A stretch of DNA of 5,336 nt. Origin: Nitrososphaerales archaeon (GTDB lineage Archaea > Thermoproteota > Nitrososphaeria > Nitrososphaerales > UBA183). The DNA lies in assembly GCA_030042335.1 (NCBI GenBank), contig JASHZW010000037.1:1-5336 (forward strand). The letters run 5' to 3'. The notes beneath the pieces were generated by a model, which saw only the letters and a list, made by a program, of their open reading frames with translations, did not search any database and was not told the DNA's origin. Below are positions 4,154-5,336 of the stretch, in pieces. Numbering within the stretch: position 1 is the stretch's first letter; the number at the start of each line of letters is the position of its first letter. A program made the translations under genes and the position numbers.

Positions 4154-4891
4154 CTACTTGCGGCGTGGACTTCGACCTGTCCGGAACTCCAGGAAGCTGC
4201 CATCGCTTCCCCGACCCATGCCGGGGAAGGTCTTCCAGCTCAGATTCCCGGTCAGAGCAATCTTCGACCCGACTCTGCGAATCTCGTCGCGAAGCTTGAG
4301 AAGGTCGCATGAGCGGCCGTTGACTCGAAGCACCATCGTAACTTCATCGAGAGTTCTCAAAGCGCCGTCGGGGTCCCAACCATCGCGAGACTCCGATCGA
4401 CCAACGTCCAGGATTGTCAGTGCGTCAGAACGATGCCGTGCCGCATAGTCCTCCAGCATTTCATCGACGTGCAGCAAACCACCTCGTGCGTCGCCGGACT
4501 TGCCGGTTCGAATGTGCAGTGGGGACTCGTCTCCGACCTCGAAACGTCCCCGGAGACAGGCCGAGCGTTCCACTCGCGCCTTGCGTTCGGCTGCTGTGGC
4601 GTGGACCAAACTCGGCCAGAAAACCGATGAAAGGACCCCGGCTGCGCTCAGAAACGCCTGCAGGTGTAGAAGTGTCAGCCCAGTCTCGTTTACCATGTCC
4701 TGGGACCGTGCCAGGAGCGCATCCCGCTCGGCGGTAAGCCCATGCTCGACGTAAGGTTCTAAGCGAGCGATTTCCTGGGTCAACTCGCGACGTCTCGCGA
4801 GGCATTGCTCAATCGCTTCGAAAGCCTTCTCCGCGCAAACGGCCTGGAATCGAACCTCCATCCCAAAGGCCGTCTCTAGGTTACGGTCCAT
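4154..4891 (-). CDS. Uncharacterised 245-aa protein with an Rx4H motif
   Basis: From the ATG at 4891 the product has 245 residues; a GTG at 4903 would add four. The N-terminal half is helical: an A/E/R-rich stretch (about 20-48) that may form a coiled coil, then H-L-Q-A-F-L-S-A-A-G and F-W-P-S (about 76-94). Next come V-G-D-E-S-P-L (about 119-125) and A-R-G-G-L-L-H-V-D-E-M-L-E-D-Y (from about 135). From memory, this layout resembles unnamed prokaryotic proteins carrying F-L-x-A-x-G, W-P, D-x-S-P-L and RN-x3-H-x-DE segments. R136-x4-H141 here matches the HEPN-type Rx4H spacing, although the usual N after R is G. An HEPN-like fold is a guess. The C-terminal part (about 155-245) is mixed and ends basic. 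The only weak promoter candidate is ACTATACC on the minus strand near 4941-4948. The gene converges on the broken kinase gene and its start lies close to the insertion-sequence end. Confidence 0.7.
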   Translation of the reverse strand: MDRNLETAFGMEVRFQAVCAEKAFEAIEQCLARRRELTQEIARLEPYVEHGLTAERDALLARSQDMVNETGLTLLHLQAFLSAAGVLSSVFWPSLVHATAAERKARVERSACLRGRFEVGDESPLHIRTGKSGDARGGLLHVDEMLEDYAARHRSDALTILDVGRSESRDGWDPDGALRTLDEVTMVLRVNGRSCDLLKLRDEIRRVGSKIALTGNLSWKTFPGMGRGSDGSFLEFRTGRSPRRK

Positions 4892-4957
4892 CAGGGTCCG
4901 CACTCCGCGCTTATGCTACCCGCCCCAATCCGCCCGAGCGGGTATAGTTGTAGAGTA

Positions 4958-4998
4958 TCACGACATCTTGCCGACTGAATTGTCAGGACATCTTGCCG
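4958..4998 (+). repeat. Direct repeat pair at the insertion-sequence end
   Basis: Two 16-mers with 25-base periodicity differ at a single position (TCACGACATC... versus TCAGGACATC...). Both end in CTTGCCG. They are probably the transposase-binding sites of the left terminal inverted repeat. Confidence 0.8.
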
Positions 4999-5011
4999 CC
5001 CCCGGGAAGGC

Positions 5012-5336
5012 GTGGCCTTGGTCAGAAAGGATGTCCGACTTCGCCTCCACGCCTTCAAGCAGCACCTCGAACGTGGGGTCCGAGCAGCCGAAATCTGCAG
5101 ACTTCACGGGATCTCCGAGAGGACCCTGAGATACTGGTGCCAGCACTATCGCGAGAACGGCGTCCCTGGGTCGAGGAACGAGTCCCGTCGACCTCGACGT
5201 AACCCCAACCGCATCCACGGGAACCTCGTCAACCGGATCCTCCAGCTGCGCAGAAGGAATCCCGCTTGGGGCGCACTGCGGATCCACGCAGTCCTCGCTC
5301 GCCGAGGGGTGAAGGTCGCGTGGATTACCGTCCATC
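5012..5336 (+). CDS. IS481-family transposase, N-terminal part
   Basis: 108 codons are visible before the window ends. The first helix-turn-helix is R21-G-V-R-A-A-E-I-C-R-L-H-G-I-S-E-R-T-L-R-Y-W (about 21-42). A basic linker R-N-E-S-R-R-P-R-R-N follows. A second DNA-binding domain (about 67-108) carries the family signature L-R-R-R-N-P-A-W-G-A-L-R-I-H, and then R-R-G-V-K-V-A-W-I-T-V. These match the N-terminal half of IS481/IS3-like DDE transposases; the catalytic DDE core would lie to the right, so intactness is unknown. The GTG at 5012 is the first start in frame after TGA 4976-4978, and a GGGAAGG stretch (5004-5010) lies immediately upstream. The gene begins 14 bases after the second terminal repeat, which is typical of compact insertion sequences. 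Confidence 0.9.
   Translation, partial: MALVRKDVRLRLHAFKQHLERGVRAAEICRLHGISERTLRYWCQHYRENGVPGSRNESRRPRRNPNRIHGNLVNRILQLRRRNPAWGALRIHAVLARRGVKVAWITVH

Larger units (their letters stand above)
4956..5336 (+). mobile_element. IS481-type insertion sequence, left end and 5' part
   Basis: A pair of near-identical repeats, TCA-C/G-GACATCTTGCCG at 4958-4973 and 4983-4998, lies directly before an IS481-like transposase gene. Paired sites of this kind fit the terminal transposase-binding region of such elements. The outer boundary cannot be fixed without the right end, which lies beyond the window; about 4950-4958 is my estimate. The element points away from the 245-aa gene and appears to have inserted just upstream of it. 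Confidence 0.75.

Noticed and set aside
4930..4950. Possible sixth repeat copy (CCCGAGCGGGTATAG)
   Set aside because: Only short blocks match and their order and spacing differ from the clear copies. It may be part of the promoter region of the 245-aa gene.
1..5336. CRISPR array or replication origin
   Set aside because: There is no regularly spaced short repeat-spacer array and no AT-rich origin-like repeats. The GC-rich repeats are hundreds of bases apart with genes between them.

Overview
The window looks like an accessory stretch of a high-GC archaeal genome, probably metagenome-derived. The evidence is an archaeal-type tRNA-Arg gene with no encoded CCA; a TATAAAA box about 26 bp upstream of an ATG, which implies a leaderless transcript; and several small zinc-ribbon proteins. 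A thermoplasmatote-like euryarchaeon is a reasonable guess, but only a guess. There is no ribosomal or replication gene to fix the lineage.

Layout. 15-832 (+): a two-gene MntA-HepT (nucleotidyltransferase/HEPN) toxin-antitoxin module with overlapping stop and start codons; its antitoxin carries an N-terminal zinc ribbon. 936-1010 (-): tRNA-Arg(CCU), with its 3' end facing the toxin-antitoxin module. About 1050-1432 (+): the start-less tail of a CPxC zinc-knuckle ORF, overlapping by ATGA a small helix-turn-helix protein. 1433-1842: GC-rich, hairpin-rich DNA with no convincing gene. 1843-2688 (-): a class I SAM methyltransferase of the surface-glycan type, clearly poorer in GC than its neighbours. 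2979-3281 (+): a two-helix membrane protein with a C-terminal zinc ribbon. 3419-3977 (+): a P-loop kinase-like gene that reads through only if two single missing bases are assumed. 4154-4891 (-): an unrecognised 245-aa protein with an Rx4H motif. About 4956 to the end (+): the left end and first 108 codons of an IS481-type insertion sequence.

The most unusual feature is a GC-rich intergenic repeat. There are three clear copies (about 1719, 2869 and 3316) and two degenerate ones (about 2721 and 4071). All have the same orientation whatever the direction of the flanking genes, and consecutive main copies are separated by exactly one gene. This gives the right half of the window a one-gene-per-repeat, cassette-like look. 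Together with the toxin-antitoxin module beside a tRNA gene, the compositional outlier, the disrupted kinase and the insertion sequence, it suggests a recombination-prone accessory region. Apart from the toxin-antitoxin pair I see no evidence that these genes work in one pathway.
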